A stretch of 64,000 nt of DNA from Bradyrhizobium cytisi (GTDB lineage Bacteria > Pseudomonadota > Alphaproteobacteria > Rhizobiales > Xanthobacteraceae): contig NZ_VSSR01000060.1 of assembly GCF_008123515.1 (NCBI RefSeq), forward strand, positions 54,495-118,494. The letters run 5' to 3'. How positions within the stretch are numbered: position 1 is the stretch's first letter; the number at the start of each line of letters is the position of its first letter. Below, piece after piece: positions 24,179 through 33,892 of the stretch. Position numbers and translations under genes: made by a program. The notes beneath the pieces are model-generated. The model made no database searches. It was not told the DNA's origin and saw only the letters and a program-made list of their open reading frames with translations.

Positions 24179-26593
24179 ATGACGATCGCAACGGCCGGCA
24201 CGAAGCGCCGCGCGCAAATTGTTTCTGCTTGGTCATTCGATGTTTTCGATACATTTCTGCTGCGCACCTGCACGACGCCGGATGGCGTATTTGAAAGGAC
24301 TTACGAGCTTTCCGGCATTTCACGGACTTGTCCGAATGTTTCCGCGAGTTTCGTTCAGCATCGTATCCAGGCCGAAGCACGCGCGCGGAGGACCGCGAAA
24401 GAGAAGCGCGGCGGCAGCGAAATTCGCATCGATGAAATCTATTCCTATTTTCCATTCAAGCTGTTCGGTCTCACGCGTCATGATCTGAGCGATCTCGCCG
24501 AATCAGAGTTCGCAGCCGAGCTCGAGCTCTGCCGCGCCAATCCGGACATGCTTCGGCAATATATGGACATGAAGCAGGCCGGCCATCGCGTCGGCTTCAT
24601 CTCCGACACCTATTGGGATTCCGCTTCGCTGGCGCGGTTGCTGCGGGCATGCCGCCCCGGGCTGACATGGGACTTCCTCTACGCCTCCTGCGACCACGGC
24701 AGCGGCAAAAGCGAGACGCTTTTCGCCAAATACCTGTCCGAGCAGGGTATCGACGCCAGCGTCTCCTTTCACGTCGGCGACAACGATAAGGCTGATATCA
24801 AGAGCGCGAAGCGCCACGGCATCCGGCCGCGCTATTATCCGCAGGCGACGCCGCAATTGGCCTCCAAATTCCAGCGCGAGACCGCGCTGCTCGAGCTGTT
24901 GTGCGCCGGCGCACCGGCGCGGCTCGATCATGGCGCGCGGACCTTGCGTCGCATGGTCGCCGCGCGCAACGCCGAGAAATCTCCCGCCTTTCATCTCGGC
25001 ATGACCGTGCTCGGTCCGGTGATGACGGCATTCGACGCCTTCATCGTGCGGCGCTGCCGGGAGGTTGCCGGCCCCGGCCGAAAGGTCGCCCTCGCCTTCC
25101 TCGGCCGCGACGGCTTCTTGCCACACCGGATCTGGCGGGACTTGCACGGCGCCACGTCGGCCTATCTCGAGATCAACCGCCGCGTCAGCCTGATCGCCTC
25201 TGCCGATACCATGCAGCCGCTCATCGGCCTTCTCGGCAAGGTGTTGAAGATCGACGCGCCGGCCTTCCGCGACATGATCAAGATCCTGCCGCCAAAGGTC
25301 GCCGCGTTCTTCGCGGCTTATCCTGACGGAATTGCTCCCGGCGAGGATCTCGCCGAAGCCCTGCCGAAGCTGATGGATGCCGGCGAGATCGTCGATCTCG
25401 CCACGGCACTGCGCGCGCGATTGCTCGCCTACCTGCGTCACACGATCCCGGATTTCGACGACTGTACCGACCTGGTGCTCGCCGATCTCGGTTATTCCGG
25501 GAGCGTGCAGAAGGCATTGCGTCGCGTGTTCGACATGGAAGGCATCAAGATCCGTCTCCACGGCGCCTATCTGATCTCGCTCGACGATGCCTTCGATGAT
25601 GTCGCCGAACAGGACACCGCGGCGGGCTTCATCTCGGACCTCGTGGTGACGCCGCATATCAAGCGCATGCTGATCCGCAACGTTGCGCTGCTTGAGCAGA
25701 TCTGCTGCTCCGCCGATGGCTCGGTCCGGGATTATGACGGCGACCGGGTGCTACGGGAGATCAATCCGCGACCGGCCAGCCAGATCGCGCTCGCCGCGGA
25801 GATTCAGGCCGGCGCGCTAGCCTTTGCGAAGAGCGCCGAGGATGTCGCGCTCGACTTCTGTCTCGACCCCAATGCCGCGCCTGATATCGCTGCGCGCTGG
25901 TGCACGGCGACACTGGCGCGGTTCCTGCTGCTGCCTGATGAGGACGAGCTGGCGCTGCTCGGCGGGCTGAAACACGACGTCAATCTCGGCACGCATGCGT
26001 TGGCGCCGATGATCGACAGCGACTTCCTCCGCCGGCGGATCACCGCCCGCGGTTTTTCCGCCGCCTGCGCGTCAGCCGCCCCGCCGATGTGGCTCGCCGG
26101 CAGCTTTGCCCGGCTGTCACCGTCGAACGCATATCTCTACACGCTGTTCGGGGCCAACCGTCTGCCGGCCGACGTCTTCGAAGAGAGCCCTTGTGGTCAG
26201 GTCCAGATCGGACTGTTCCGCGCCAATGCCGCTGCCACGCTGGACACCGTGACCCTCTATCGCACTGGTTTCGGCGAGCTGCGCCTGCGCATTCCCCTCT
26301 CGCGCACGATGGCCATCGCCATGATCGCGCTGCCGCTACCGAAATTCGCCGCAGAAGGTCTCCTTCATGGCGTGACCGTCCAATCGGCCGACGACATTCG
26401 CGACGCCGCCGAGAGCCAGGATGTGGCCGGTATCGCCGCCGATAGCCTTATCTCAGCCGGCGTGCGGCACAACGGCGCCCATTATCGCACCGAGAACGAC
26501 GATGCCTGCCTGCTGATCCCCGTCGGCCCCATGGCGCATGTCATCGCGATCTATTCGGTCGCGATCACCCCGCTCGGTTCCAGCCCCAAATAG
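24179..26593 (+). CDS. HAD-superfamily hydrolase-like protein, 804 residues
   Basis: The N-terminal HAD domain has motif I SFDVFDTFLLR (Asp21 and Asp24) and a late motif HVGDNDKADIKSAKRHGIRP. A linker follows, then a second conserved block LAFLGRDGFLPHRIW and VLADLGYSGSVQKALRRVF. This two-part layout resembles large HAD proteins found in polysaccharide and glycan gene clusters. It may dephosphorylate or transfer on a sugar-phosphate substrate. The ATG at 24179 has GGGGA 9 nt upstream. It is divergent from the flagellar block and followed by a glycosyltransferase-like gene 67 bp on. Confidence 0.75.
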   Translation: MTIATAGTKRRAQIVSAWSFDVFDTFLLRTCTTPDGVFERTYELSGISRTCPNVSASFVQHRIQAEARARRTAKEKRGGSEIRIDEIYSYFPFKLFGLTRHDLSDLAESEFAAELELCRANPDMLRQYMDMKQAGHRVGFISDTYWDSASLARLLRACRPGLTWDFLYASCDHGSGKSETLFAKYLSEQGIDASVSFHVGDNDKADIKSAKRHGIRPRYYPQATPQLASKFQRETALLELLCAGAPARLDHGARTLRRMVAARNAEKSPAFHLGMTVLGPVMTAFDAFIVRRCREVAGPGRKVALAFLGRDGFLPHRIWRDLHGATSAYLEINRRVSLIASADTMQPLIGLLGKVLKIDAPAFRDMIKILPPKVAAFFAAYPDGIAPGEDLAEALPKLMDAGEIVDLATALRARLLAYLRHTIPDFDDCTDLVLADLGYSGSVQKALRRVFDMEGIKIRLHGAYLISLDDAFDDVAEQDTAAGFISDLVVTPHIKRMLIRNVALLEQICCSADGSVRDYDGDRVLREINPRPASQIALAAEIQAGALAFAKSAEDVALDFCLDPNAAPDIAARWCTATLARFLLLPDEDELALLGGLKHDVNLGTHALAPMIDSDFLRRRITARGFSAACASAAPPMWLAGSFARLSPSNAYLYTLFGANRLPADVFEESPCGQVQIGLFRANAAATLDTVTLYRTGFGELRLRIPLSRTMAIAMIALPLPKFAAEGLLHGVTVQSADDIRDAAESQDVAGIAADSLISAGVRHNGAHYRTENDDACLLIPVGPMAHVIAIYSVAITPLGSSPK

Positions 26594-26660
26594 CGCGCCT
26601 GATCGCGCCGCCCCGGCCGTTCAAGTCCAAGGGCTGACCGGCGACGCGAGGGGCACGGAA

Positions 26661-27980
26661 TTGACGGACGGGACGCACGCAAACCTTGATGACCTCCTGC
26701 AATCCGGCGGCATCCGGCTCGGCCGGGCCCAGCGCGATCGCCTGGACTGGCTGACGGGCCAATATGGCGCGCCGACGCTGGACGACCTCGCTGGGGATCG
26801 GCGCTGCGGCGTTCTCATCCTCAAGGAGCCGCCAAGCGGCGCGGCCGCGGAGCTGTTCTACCGCTCGCTCAATCCCGGCTGTGCCGTCGTCATTCCGGCC
26901 AGCGAGAACCCCGGATTCGATTTCCTCAAGTCCAAGCTGACCGAGTTCGGCACGGTCGGCCCCTGCGGTGCGGACGGCCCGCACGAGATGTGGTGGGGCG
27001 GCATCGGCTGGTCGAAATTCCTCGCGGCCGCCGATACATCCACCGCGCGCCCGCGGATCGTCTCCTGTTACCCGCGCGGCGGCGACGCGACCGCCGCCTT
27101 CGCGCTCCGGCACTCGCTCGAACGATTTGATCTCGCCTGTCATATCGAGCCGATCGACACCCAGTTCGGCGACCGCCTGCTCTGCTTCGAGAAGGCGGAG
27201 TTCATGCTGCGGATGTGGAACAAATATCGCGAGCCGCTGCTCTTCATCGAAGCCGGCGCGGTGCTCCGTGAGGCGCCGCTGCTGCCGTCGTTCCTCGGCG
27301 GCGACATCGCACTCCACAAGTGGAATCGCTGGGAGATGTCGGCCCGCACGCTCTATCTCGGCCGCACCAACAGCGCCGAAATGCTGCTGCGGACCTGGCA
27401 GCAGCTCGCCGCATCTTACCCTGCGATCTGGGAGGGCTATCTGCTCGACCAGGCCTGGAGCCTGACCTCGTCGCAAATGCCGCTCGACACGGTCTGGCTG
27501 CCGCGCTCGTATCATGCGCTAAAGGGCGATCTCGGCGCGATCCGCGCGACGATCTTGCATGATCAACAGACGACGACACTGGAGCTCGGCCCTGATCCGG
27601 CCTTCGCCGGCCTCGTGCGCACCGCACGCCGCGCCGGCCGCACCGGCGCGCGCGATGCCTTCATGGTCATGACATCGAAGGCCGAGGTCGGCAGAGGCAT
27701 CGCCGTGATCCTGCGCGGTATCTCGGCCAGCGACGCCGGCGCGGTCGCCGCTACCGTCGAAGCCGTGACTGGCGCCTATGCCACCGATTGCGGTGGTTAT
27801 GGCCGCCTCGAACTGTCGCTCTGCGCCTGGCAGGACGATGTCGGCGCGGCGCGTGATGCGGCGGCGCTGGCGCATTACCGCATCCTGGAGATCGCGCCGG
27901 GACAGAGCATCGCCAACGACTTCTTTGCACACTGCGCAGCCGACGACGCCGTCATGACCGCCCGCCATCTCTTCCTCTGA
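26661..27980 (+). CDS. Glycosyltransferase-like protein with altered DxD motif
   Basis: About 439 residues from a TTG at 26661, which has GAGGGG 7 nt upstream; an ATG at 26538 inside the previous gene is an alternative. The middle resembles nucleotide-diphospho-sugar transferases: LRHSLERFDLACHIEPID, then LLFIEAGAVLREAPLLPSFL, DIALHKWNRWEMSARTLYLG and an LLDQAW segment. In such enzymes the FIEAGAV position usually reads with a D-x-D pair that holds the metal. Here both aspartates are replaced (E-A-G). The enzyme could be inactive, metal-independent or misassigned. It lies between the HAD and formyltransferase-like genes. Confidence 0.55.
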   Translation: MTDGTHANLDDLLQSGGIRLGRAQRDRLDWLTGQYGAPTLDDLAGDRRCGVLILKEPPSGAAAELFYRSLNPGCAVVIPASENPGFDFLKSKLTEFGTVGPCGADGPHEMWWGGIGWSKFLAAADTSTARPRIVSCYPRGGDATAAFALRHSLERFDLACHIEPIDTQFGDRLLCFEKAEFMLRMWNKYREPLLFIEAGAVLREAPLLPSFLGGDIALHKWNRWEMSARTLYLGRTNSAEMLLRTWQQLAASYPAIWEGYLLDQAWSLTSSQMPLDTVWLPRSYHALKGDLGAIRATILHDQQTTTLELGPDPAFAGLVRTARRAGRTGARDAFMVMTSKAEVGRGIAVILRGISASDAGAVAATVEAVTGAYATDCGGYGRLELSLCAWQDDVGAARDAAALAHYRILEIAPGQSIANDFFAHCAADDAVMTARHLFL

Positions 27981-27993
27981 GGGACATCACGCG

Positions 27994-28530
27994 ATGCTCA
28001 AGACCATCATCCTGCTCACCGACACCGTGCAACAGCAGCAGCCGCTGGCCAACCTGCTGCGCGAGCACAATCGCGAGCTCGCGTTCTGCTCCGCGCTCCG
28101 CGCCCAGGACCTCAGAGCCATCGAGCCGGCGATCCTGAGCGAGGCACGTCTGGTGTCTTTCGCCGCCGACGTTGCGGTCCCCGAAAGATTCCTGCTGCAG
28201 CTCGGCTACGGTGCCTACAAGTTCTACGCCGCGGCGACGCAATATCCGGGGCTGCCGCCTGCGCCCGACGAAAGCGACGAGAATCCGCACTGCTACTCCG
28301 TCATCGCGCAATCGATGATGATCTGGCCCGACTTTAAGAAAGTGGTCGGACTGGAGACCGTGACGATCCCGGACGGCACCGTTGCCGCCGAGCGCGAGCG
28401 GCTGGTGTTCTCGCGCCTGGCCCATTTGTTCTGGCGGATGTCGATCATGATCGCGGGCGAAGTGACCGATCTCCCCGGGATCATCGGATCTGCGGAGAGC
28501 GAGCGGCCGACGCTGGCCATGATGAACTGA
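27994..28530 (+). CDS. Formyltransferase-fold-like protein
   Basis: 178 residues, starting 13 nt after the previous gene. The order of segments ARLVSFAADVAVPERFLL, LGYGAYKFYAAATQYPGLPP follows the pattern of formyl-THF-dependent transferases, where an INFHPG..YPG motif occurs. Here the HPG portion reads YAAA, so the usual catalytic His is not in place. It may be a degenerate or re-purposed formyltransferase, possibly acting on an amino sugar. The gene converges with the CoA-transferase gene, with one base between stops. Confidence 0.45.
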   Translation: MLKTIILLTDTVQQQQPLANLLREHNRELAFCSALRAQDLRAIEPAILSEARLVSFAADVAVPERFLLQLGYGAYKFYAAATQYPGLPPAPDESDENPHCYSVIAQSMMIWPDFKKVVGLETVTIPDGTVAAERERLVFSRLAHLFWRMSIMIAGEVTDLPGIIGSAESERPTLAMMN

Positions 28531-28531
28531 G

Positions 28532-29779
28532 CTAGCGCACAGGGCTGCGGAGCTGCTCCGACAACACATCGCGCTGCTCCGGTGCCGCGATCGCGATCAT
28601 CCGCCGCGCGCGCTCGGCGAGACTGCAGCCGCGTAGCTCGGCGATGCCCCATTCGGTGACGATGGCATCGACATCGGCGCGGGGCGTCGTCACCGTCTCG
28701 ACATGGGCGACGATCCGGCTGGTGCCATCCGATGCCGTCGCCGGCAGCGCGATGATCGCCCGCCCGCCGGGAGACGCATTGGCCCCACGCACGAAATCGA
28801 GCTGCCCGCCGATCGCCCCGATCGCAATGCCATTCAGCGTCTCGGAGTTCACGCTGCCGTCGAGCCCGACCTGAAGCGCCGAATTGATCGCGACCAGCCG
28901 GTTGATCCGCGCCAGCACACCGTGGCCGTGCGTGTAGGACGTCGGCCGCACTGCGACCGCCTTGTTCTCGTGCACGAAACGATAGAGCCGCTTCGTGCCG
29001 ATCACCTGGTTGGTGACCGTGACCCCCGGGTCGATTCCCTTCTCCGCATTCGTGACCGCGCCGCGCTCGATCAGGTCGACCACGGCATCGTTGATCAGGC
29101 CGGAGTGAATGCCGAGATTGCGTGCGTGGGAGAGCGACGAGAGGATCGCGTCCGGAATGCGCCCCACACCGAACTGGAGCGTGCTGCCATCTACGATCAG
29201 GCCCGCCGCGTGCGCGGCGATGCGCCGTGAAATATCATCGAGCGGCGGTGACGCCAATTCGAGCGGCGGGCGTAGGGCCGCCACCCGGATGTGGATCGGC
29301 ACGTCGCCCGGCCATTCGGCTCCGAATGTGAAAGGTCCATCCCGGTTGATCTCCGCGATCACGAGGCGCGCACCACGCGCGGCATCGATGACGTAATCGT
29401 TGGAGAGGCTGGCACTGAGCCGCCCCCCGGACTCGGCGAGCTGCACCAGGACGACATCGGCCTGATGGCGCCGCGAGGCGAAGTCGGCATAGAAGGCGCT
29501 GTAGTTGCTCGGGATCGTTTCGAGCCGCCCAGCCCTGGCGAGCCGCCGCGCATTGCCGATCACGCCATAACTCTTAAACGACACGTTGGGCGCGCAGGCC
29601 GCGAAGAACGTTTCCGAGAAGATCGGCCCGACCATCATCCGGAATGCCGGCAGATTTCCGGCCTGCGCCATCAGCGCTTCAGTCAAGGTGACCGGCTCTG
29701 CCGTCGCCTGGCCGCACACCACGAGATCGCCCTCACGGACCAAGCCGGAGAAGCCGATTGGCGCGGTGTCCCCGGGCAT
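28532..29779 (-). CDS. Acetyl-CoA hydrolase/4-hydroxybutyrate CoA-transferase family (Cat2-like)
   Basis: 415 residues from the ATG at 29779, with GAGGCGG upstream. The family segments STLQFGVGRIPDAILSSLSH, GIHSGLINDAVVDLIERGAV and the glutamate-containing stretch DGSVNSETLNGIAIGAIGGQ are visible. The enzyme moves CoA between carboxylates via a glutamyl-CoA intermediate. The same family includes the itaconate CoA-transferase RipA of the Yersinia rip operon. It starts 7 nt after the acyl-CoA dehydrogenase stop, last in a TRAP-transporter operon. Confidence 0.85.
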   Translation of the reverse strand: MPGDTAPIGFSGLVREGDLVVCGQATAEPVTLTEALMAQAGNLPAFRMMVGPIFSETFFAACAPNVSFKSYGVIGNARRLARAGRLETIPSNYSAFYADFASRRHQADVVLVQLAESGGRLSASLSNDYVIDAARGARLVIAEINRDGPFTFGAEWPGDVPIHIRVAALRPPLELASPPLDDISRRIAAHAAGLIVDGSTLQFGVGRIPDAILSSLSHARNLGIHSGLINDAVVDLIERGAVTNAEKGIDPGVTVTNQVIGTKRLYRFVHENKAVAVRPTSYTHGHGVLARINRLVAINSALQVGLDGSVNSETLNGIAIGAIGGQLDFVRGANASPGGRAIIALPATASDGTSRIVAHVETVTTPRADVDAIVTEWGIAELRGCSLAERARRMIAIAAPEQRDVLSEQLRSPVR

Positions 29780-29786
29780 TGCCGCC

Positions 29787-30953
29787 TCAATACGACTTCG
29801 CGAGGCCCAGCACCTTTTCCGCAATGAAGCTGAGCGCGAGCTGCGGGCTGACCGGCGCGATGCGCGGGATCAGCACCTCGCGCAAATAACGCTCGACGTG
29901 GAACTCCTTGGCGTAGCCGAAACCGCCATGAGTCATCACCGCCTGCTCGCAGGCATGGTAACCGGCTTCACCTGCAAAATATTTCGCAGCATTCGCGCCG
30001 GCGCCGCACGGCAAGCCCTTGCCGTATTGCCAGGCCGCCTGCATCACCATCAGCCAGGCCGCCTCGAGCTCGACCCAATTCACCGCGAGCGGATGCTGGA
30101 TGCCCTGATTTTTGCCGATCGGACGATTGAAGACGACGCGCGTCTTGGCGTATTCGGTCGCGCGCGACAGCGCGAGCTTGCCGAGGCCGACGGCTTCCGC
30201 CGCGATCAGGATGCGCTCGGGGTTCATGCCTTCGAGGATGTACTGGAAGCCCTTGCCCTCTTCGCCGATGCGGTCCTCCATCGGGATCTCGAAATCCTCG
30301 AAGAACAGCTCGTTGGAATCGACGACCTTGCGGCCCATCTTTTCGATTTCATGGACCTTGATCTTCTTGCGATCGAAATCCGTGTAGAACAGGCTGAGAC
30401 CATGGGTCGGCGAGCGCACCTCCTCCAGCGGCGTGGTGCGCGCCAGCAACAATATCTTGTGCGCGACCTGTGCGGTCGAGATCCACACCTTCTGGCCGTT
30501 GACGATGTAGCGGCCGTTCTTGGCGACCGCGCGGGTCTTGAGCTGGGTGGTGTTGAGGCCGGTGTTGGGTTCGGTGACGGCGAAGCAGGCCTTCTCGCGG
30601 CCCTCGACCATCGGCGGCAGCATGCGCTTGCGCTGCTCCTCGGTGCCGAACACGACGACGGGATTGAGACCGAACACATTGATGTGCACCGCGGAGGCTC
30701 CCGACATGCCGGCGCCCGACTCCGCGATCGTGCGCATCATGATCGCGGCTTCGGTGATGCCGAGCCCCGAGCCGCCATAGGCCTCCGGCACACAGATGCC
30801 GAGCCAGCCGGCGTCAGCCAGCGCCTTGTGGAAGTCATGCGGGAAGCCGCCGTCGTGGTCCTTTTTCAGCCAATAGGCATCGGGAAAGCCTTCGCAGATC
30901 TTGGCGATGGCGTCGCGAATGGCTTCCTGCTGATCGGTTAGCGCGAAATCCAT
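29787..30953 (-). CDS. Acyl-CoA dehydrogenase
   Basis: 388 residues from the ATG at 30953 with AGGAGA upstream. Family blocks are GICVPEAYGGSGLGITEAAI, the FAD-contacting CFAVTEPNTGLNTTQLKTRA, and HGGFGYAKEFHVERYLREVL near the C-terminus. It oxidises an acyl-CoA to its 2-enoyl-CoA, passing electrons to ETF. In this setting a branched dicarboxyl-CoA such as methylsuccinyl-CoA is a plausible substrate, by inference only. It lies between the TRAP permease and a CoA-transferase. Confidence 0.9.
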   Translation of the reverse strand: MDFALTDQQEAIRDAIAKICEGFPDAYWLKKDHDGGFPHDFHKALADAGWLGICVPEAYGGSGLGITEAAIMMRTIAESGAGMSGASAVHINVFGLNPVVVFGTEEQRKRMLPPMVEGREKACFAVTEPNTGLNTTQLKTRAVAKNGRYIVNGQKVWISTAQVAHKILLLARTTPLEEVRSPTHGLSLFYTDFDRKKIKVHEIEKMGRKVVDSNELFFEDFEIPMEDRIGEEGKGFQYILEGMNPERILIAAEAVGLGKLALSRATEYAKTRVVFNRPIGKNQGIQHPLAVNWVELEAAWLMVMQAAWQYGKGLPCGAGANAAKYFAGEAGYHACEQAVMTHGGFGYAKEFHVERYLREVLIPRIAPVSPQLALSFIAEKVLGLAKSY

Positions 30954-30982
30954 GGTGGTCTCCTTGTGGAGGCTCGTTGTGC

Positions 30983-32272
30983 CTAGCGCCCCATCTGCGA
31001 CGGCAGCCAGAGGATGATAGACGGAAACGCCACCAGAATCGCAATCGCAATCAGGTGGGCGATGAAGTGCGGAAAGGTGCCGTGGAACACCTCCGCCACC
31101 GGCCGCTTGGCGTAGCGTGCGACGATGAAGCAATTCAGCCCGACCGGCGGCGTGATCATGCCGACCTCGGCGGTGACGATCTTGATGACGCCGAACCAGA
31201 TCGGATCGAAGCCGAGCGTCTTGATCAGCGGCAGCACGATCGGCACGGTCAGCACCAGGATCGCGATCTGGTCCATGAACGAGCCGAGCACGATGTACCC
31301 GCACAGGATCAACGTAATGATGACCCAGCGCGAGGCCGGCAGCGAGCCGATCCAGGCGACGAGGTCCTGCGTCACATGAGTGAGCGTAAAGAAATAGCCG
31401 AAGATCGAGGCGCCAACCAGAATCATGATGATCATGCAGGTGCCATGGCAGGCGCGCAGCAGCGTCTTGTAGAGCGAGGACGGCGTGATCTTGCCCTTGA
31501 CGATCGCGAGCAGGAAGGCGCCGAACGCACCGAATGCGGATGCCTCCGTCGGCGTCGCGACGCCGAGATAGATCGTGCCCGTCACGATCGAGAACAGCAC
31601 CACCATCGGCGAGACCTGCCACAGCAGCGCGAATTTCTCGCGCCACGGCACCGATTTCGCGGCCGGCGCGCGCGAGGGATCCTGCCAGACCAAAAAGTAG
31701 ATCGTGGCCATGATGGTGAAGGTGACGAGGATCGCGGGGATGATGCCGCTGATCAGGAGCTTGCCGATGTTCACCTCGGCGAGCAGGCCGAAGATGACGA
31801 GCGCGACGCTGGTCGGCAGCAGCATCGACAGCGTGCCCGAGATCGCGACCACGCCGGCGGCCATCTTCGGCTCATACCCCTGGCGGATCATTGCGGGAAG
31901 GCTGGTCGAGGACAGCGTCGCAGCCGATGCCGTCGAGGTGCCGCAGATCGCGCCGAAGCCTGCGCCGGCAAGCGCTGTCGCCATGCCGAGGCCGCCAGGA
32001 ACACGCCCGACCCAAGCAGAGGCTGTCTTGAACAGATCATCCGCAACGCCGGACAGCAGCACGAGGTCCGCCATCAGGAGGAACATCGGAATGGTGATCA
32101 GCTCGTAGGAGGAAACGGTCGAGAGCGGCGCGGTCTCCAGGATGCCGAACAAGGTCGGAAAGCCGCCGACCATCACGAGGCCGACCGAGCCGGAAAAGGC
32201 CATGGCAAAACCGACCGGCGTGCCGAGCGCAAGCAGGCCGAACAGCAGAGCGAGAACGATGAGAGGTGTCAT
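30983..32272 (-). CDS. dctM: TRAP transporter large permease (DctM type)
   Basis: 429 residues, nearly all membrane helices (about 12). DctM hallmarks are VGFAMAFSGSVGLVMVGG, GAGFGAICGTSTASAATLSS and VGMITPPVGLNCFIVARYAK. It is the ion-coupled membrane channel of a tripartite C4-dicarboxylate-type importer. It follows the small permease gene with 12 nt between. With DctQ and DctP it takes up an organic acid matched to the downstream CoA enzymes. Confidence 0.94.
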   Translation of the reverse strand: MTPLIVLALLFGLLALGTPVGFAMAFSGSVGLVMVGGFPTLFGILETAPLSTVSSYELITIPMFLLMADLVLLSGVADDLFKTASAWVGRVPGGLGMATALAGAGFGAICGTSTASAATLSSTSLPAMIRQGYEPKMAAGVVAISGTLSMLLPTSVALVIFGLLAEVNIGKLLISGIIPAILVTFTIMATIYFLVWQDPSRAPAAKSVPWREKFALLWQVSPMVVLFSIVTGTIYLGVATPTEASAFGAFGAFLLAIVKGKITPSSLYKTLLRACHGTCMIIMILVGASIFGYFFTLTHVTQDLVAWIGSLPASRWVIITLILCGYIVLGSFMDQIAILVLTVPIVLPLIKTLGFDPIWFGVIKIVTAEVGMITPPVGLNCFIVARYAKRPVAEVFHGTFPHFIAHLIAIAILVAFPSIILWLPSQMGR

Positions 32273-32284
32273 GGATATCCGCCG

Positions 32285-32839
32285 TTACTCGAAGCCGCGC
32301 GCTTCGCCGACGCCGGTCACCGGCGGCAGCGGATAGAGGTCGCGTCCGCTGACGAGGCTCAGCACATTGCCGACCAGTTGCAGCGCCAGCCGCAGCACCA
32401 GCACGCCGCAGCCGAACGGCACCAGCGCCGCCGAAATCCAGGTCGGCCAGGGAATAGCGCCTGACAGCACGTCATGCTGCTCGTAATTCTCCAGCGCGCG
32501 CGCGAACCCGACCTTGCAGATCAGGACGAACACGAACAGGCCTGCAAGTGCGGTGACGATCTCGGACAGCCGCCGCCCCGCCGGCGAGAAGCGCGACAAC
32601 AGGATGTCAACGCCGACATGGACATGCTCGCGCAAGGCGTCCAACAGCGTGAAGAAGAACACGCCCGCGAGCAGATAGAGCCCGATCAGATCATAGGTGA
32701 AGGAGAACGGGCTGTTCAGCGCGTAGCGCATGAACACGTCGGTCACGACCAGCACCATGATCACAAACATAAATAGCACCGCGATCACCGTCAGCGCGCG
32801 CTCCAGTGCGCCGAGCACATGCCCCGCCCGATCGATCAT
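32285..32839 (-). CDS. dctQ: TRAP transporter small permease (DctQ type)
   Basis: 184 residues with four membrane helices (ALTVIAVLFMFVIMVLVVTD; LIGLYLLAGVFFFTLLDALR; IVTALAGLFVFVLICKVGF; and a C-terminal helix). It is the membrane partner that links the binding protein to DctM. It lies between dctP and dctM, as usual for TRAP operons. Confidence 0.92.
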   Translation of the reverse strand: MIDRAGHVLGALERALTVIAVLFMFVIMVLVVTDVFMRYALNSPFSFTYDLIGLYLLAGVFFFTLLDALREHVHVGVDILLSRFSPAGRRLSEIVTALAGLFVFVLICKVGFARALENYEQHDVLSGAIPWPTWISAALVPFGCGVLVLRLALQLVGNVLSLVSGRDLYPLPPVTGVGEARGFE

Positions 32840-32866
32840 TTCGCGCCTCCCTGTTCGATTTGCGGA

Positions 32867-33892
32867 TTACTTGCTGCCGGCGCCAAGCAAGTCTTCGAAC
32901 TCCTTCAGCGCGGCAGACGCCTGCTTGCCACGGCTATCGAGACCGGCTGCCCACTCATGCCCGACGCCTTTGAGCTTGTCCTTCATCTCGGCGCGCGTCG
33001 CTTCCGGCAGCGGATCGAAGCTGACGCCTTCGTCCTGCATGTGCTTCTTGGTGACTTCGCCTTCCTTGTCGACATCGGCGCAAGCCTTCGGCGTGATCGC
33101 ATCCGAGGCCTCGTTCATCGCGGTCTTCACGTCGTCGGGCAGCTTGTCCCAGACCGACTGGTTGATGGAGTAGGCGACGATGAAGCTGCCGAAGCTGACG
33201 CCTTCGGTCGCGTGCTTGACCAGCTTGTCGAGGCCATAGGCGACGACGCTGTCGAGCGGGAACAGCAGCCCGTCCATCGTGCCGCGCGACAGCGACTCGT
33301 AGGCATCGGGCGCGGCCATGCGCACCGGCACGGCGTTGAGCGCCCGCAGCGTGAGATCCTGCGCGCCGCCGGTGGTGCGCAGCTTCAGGCCCTGCATGTC
33401 CTTGGTGGTCTCGACCTTCGACTTGACGGTCCACACCTGGTAGGGCGGCAGCACCACGGCCATCAGCAGCTTGATCTTGTTCGGCGCGTATTCGCGGCTG
33501 GCCAGCACGCCTTCGCGCCCGGACTTCCAATAAGCAAGCGTGCCCTGGCAGCTGGTCGCGAACGCACCCGGCAACTGCGCGACTTCCGATAGCGGCATCT
33601 TGTCCGAAACATACGACGGCCCGATGTAGCCGATATCGACCACGCCCGATTGGGTTAGCCGCAGCATGTCGGCGGCTTTGCCGATCTGCTGGTTCGGGTA
33701 ATAGGTGAAGGTCACCGCGCCGTTGGTGCGCTTGGTGACGTCGTCCATCCAGGGCTTGAGCATCAGGCGGACGAGATAATGTCCGGCGGGGAAGCTGTCG
33801 GCGACTTTCAGCTCAAGCGCCTGCGCCGACAGTGTCGAGACCGGCAGCGACAAAGCGAGCACGGCTGCAGCCCGGACCAGATTTGTCTTCAT
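32867..33892 (-). CDS. dctP: TRAP transporter solute-binding protein (DctP family)
   Basis: 341 residues. A Sec signal peptide (MKTNLVRAAAVLALSLPVST, cleavage near AQA) precedes the periplasmic binding domain. The segment GLKLRTTGGAQDLTLRALNA contains the conserved Arg that ion-pairs with the substrate carboxylate in this family. The ATG at 33892 has GGGAG 7 nt upstream. The gene is first in its operon and divergent from the CaiB-type gene. The long 3' half is rich in Glu and Lys. Confidence 0.93.
   Translation of the reverse strand: MKTNLVRAAAVLALSLPVSTLSAQALELKVADSFPAGHYLVRLMLKPWMDDVTKRTNGAVTFTYYPNQQIGKAADMLRLTQSGVVDIGYIGPSYVSDKMPLSEVAQLPGAFATSCQGTLAYWKSGREGVLASREYAPNKIKLLMAVVLPPYQVWTVKSKVETTKDMQGLKLRTTGGAQDLTLRALNAVPVRMAAPDAYESLSRGTMDGLLFPLDSVVAYGLDKLVKHATEGVSFGSFIVAYSINQSVWDKLPDDVKTAMNEASDAITPKACADVDKEGEVTKKHMQDEGVSFDPLPEATRAEMKDKLKGVGHEWAAGLDSRGKQASAALKEFEDLLGAGSK

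Noticed and set aside
29787..31646. Long minus-strand frame that extends the acyl-CoA dehydrogenase upstream to 619 residues
   Set aside because: The extra N-terminus is a shifted reading of dctM. The ATG at 30953 has a good ribosome site and matches the family start.
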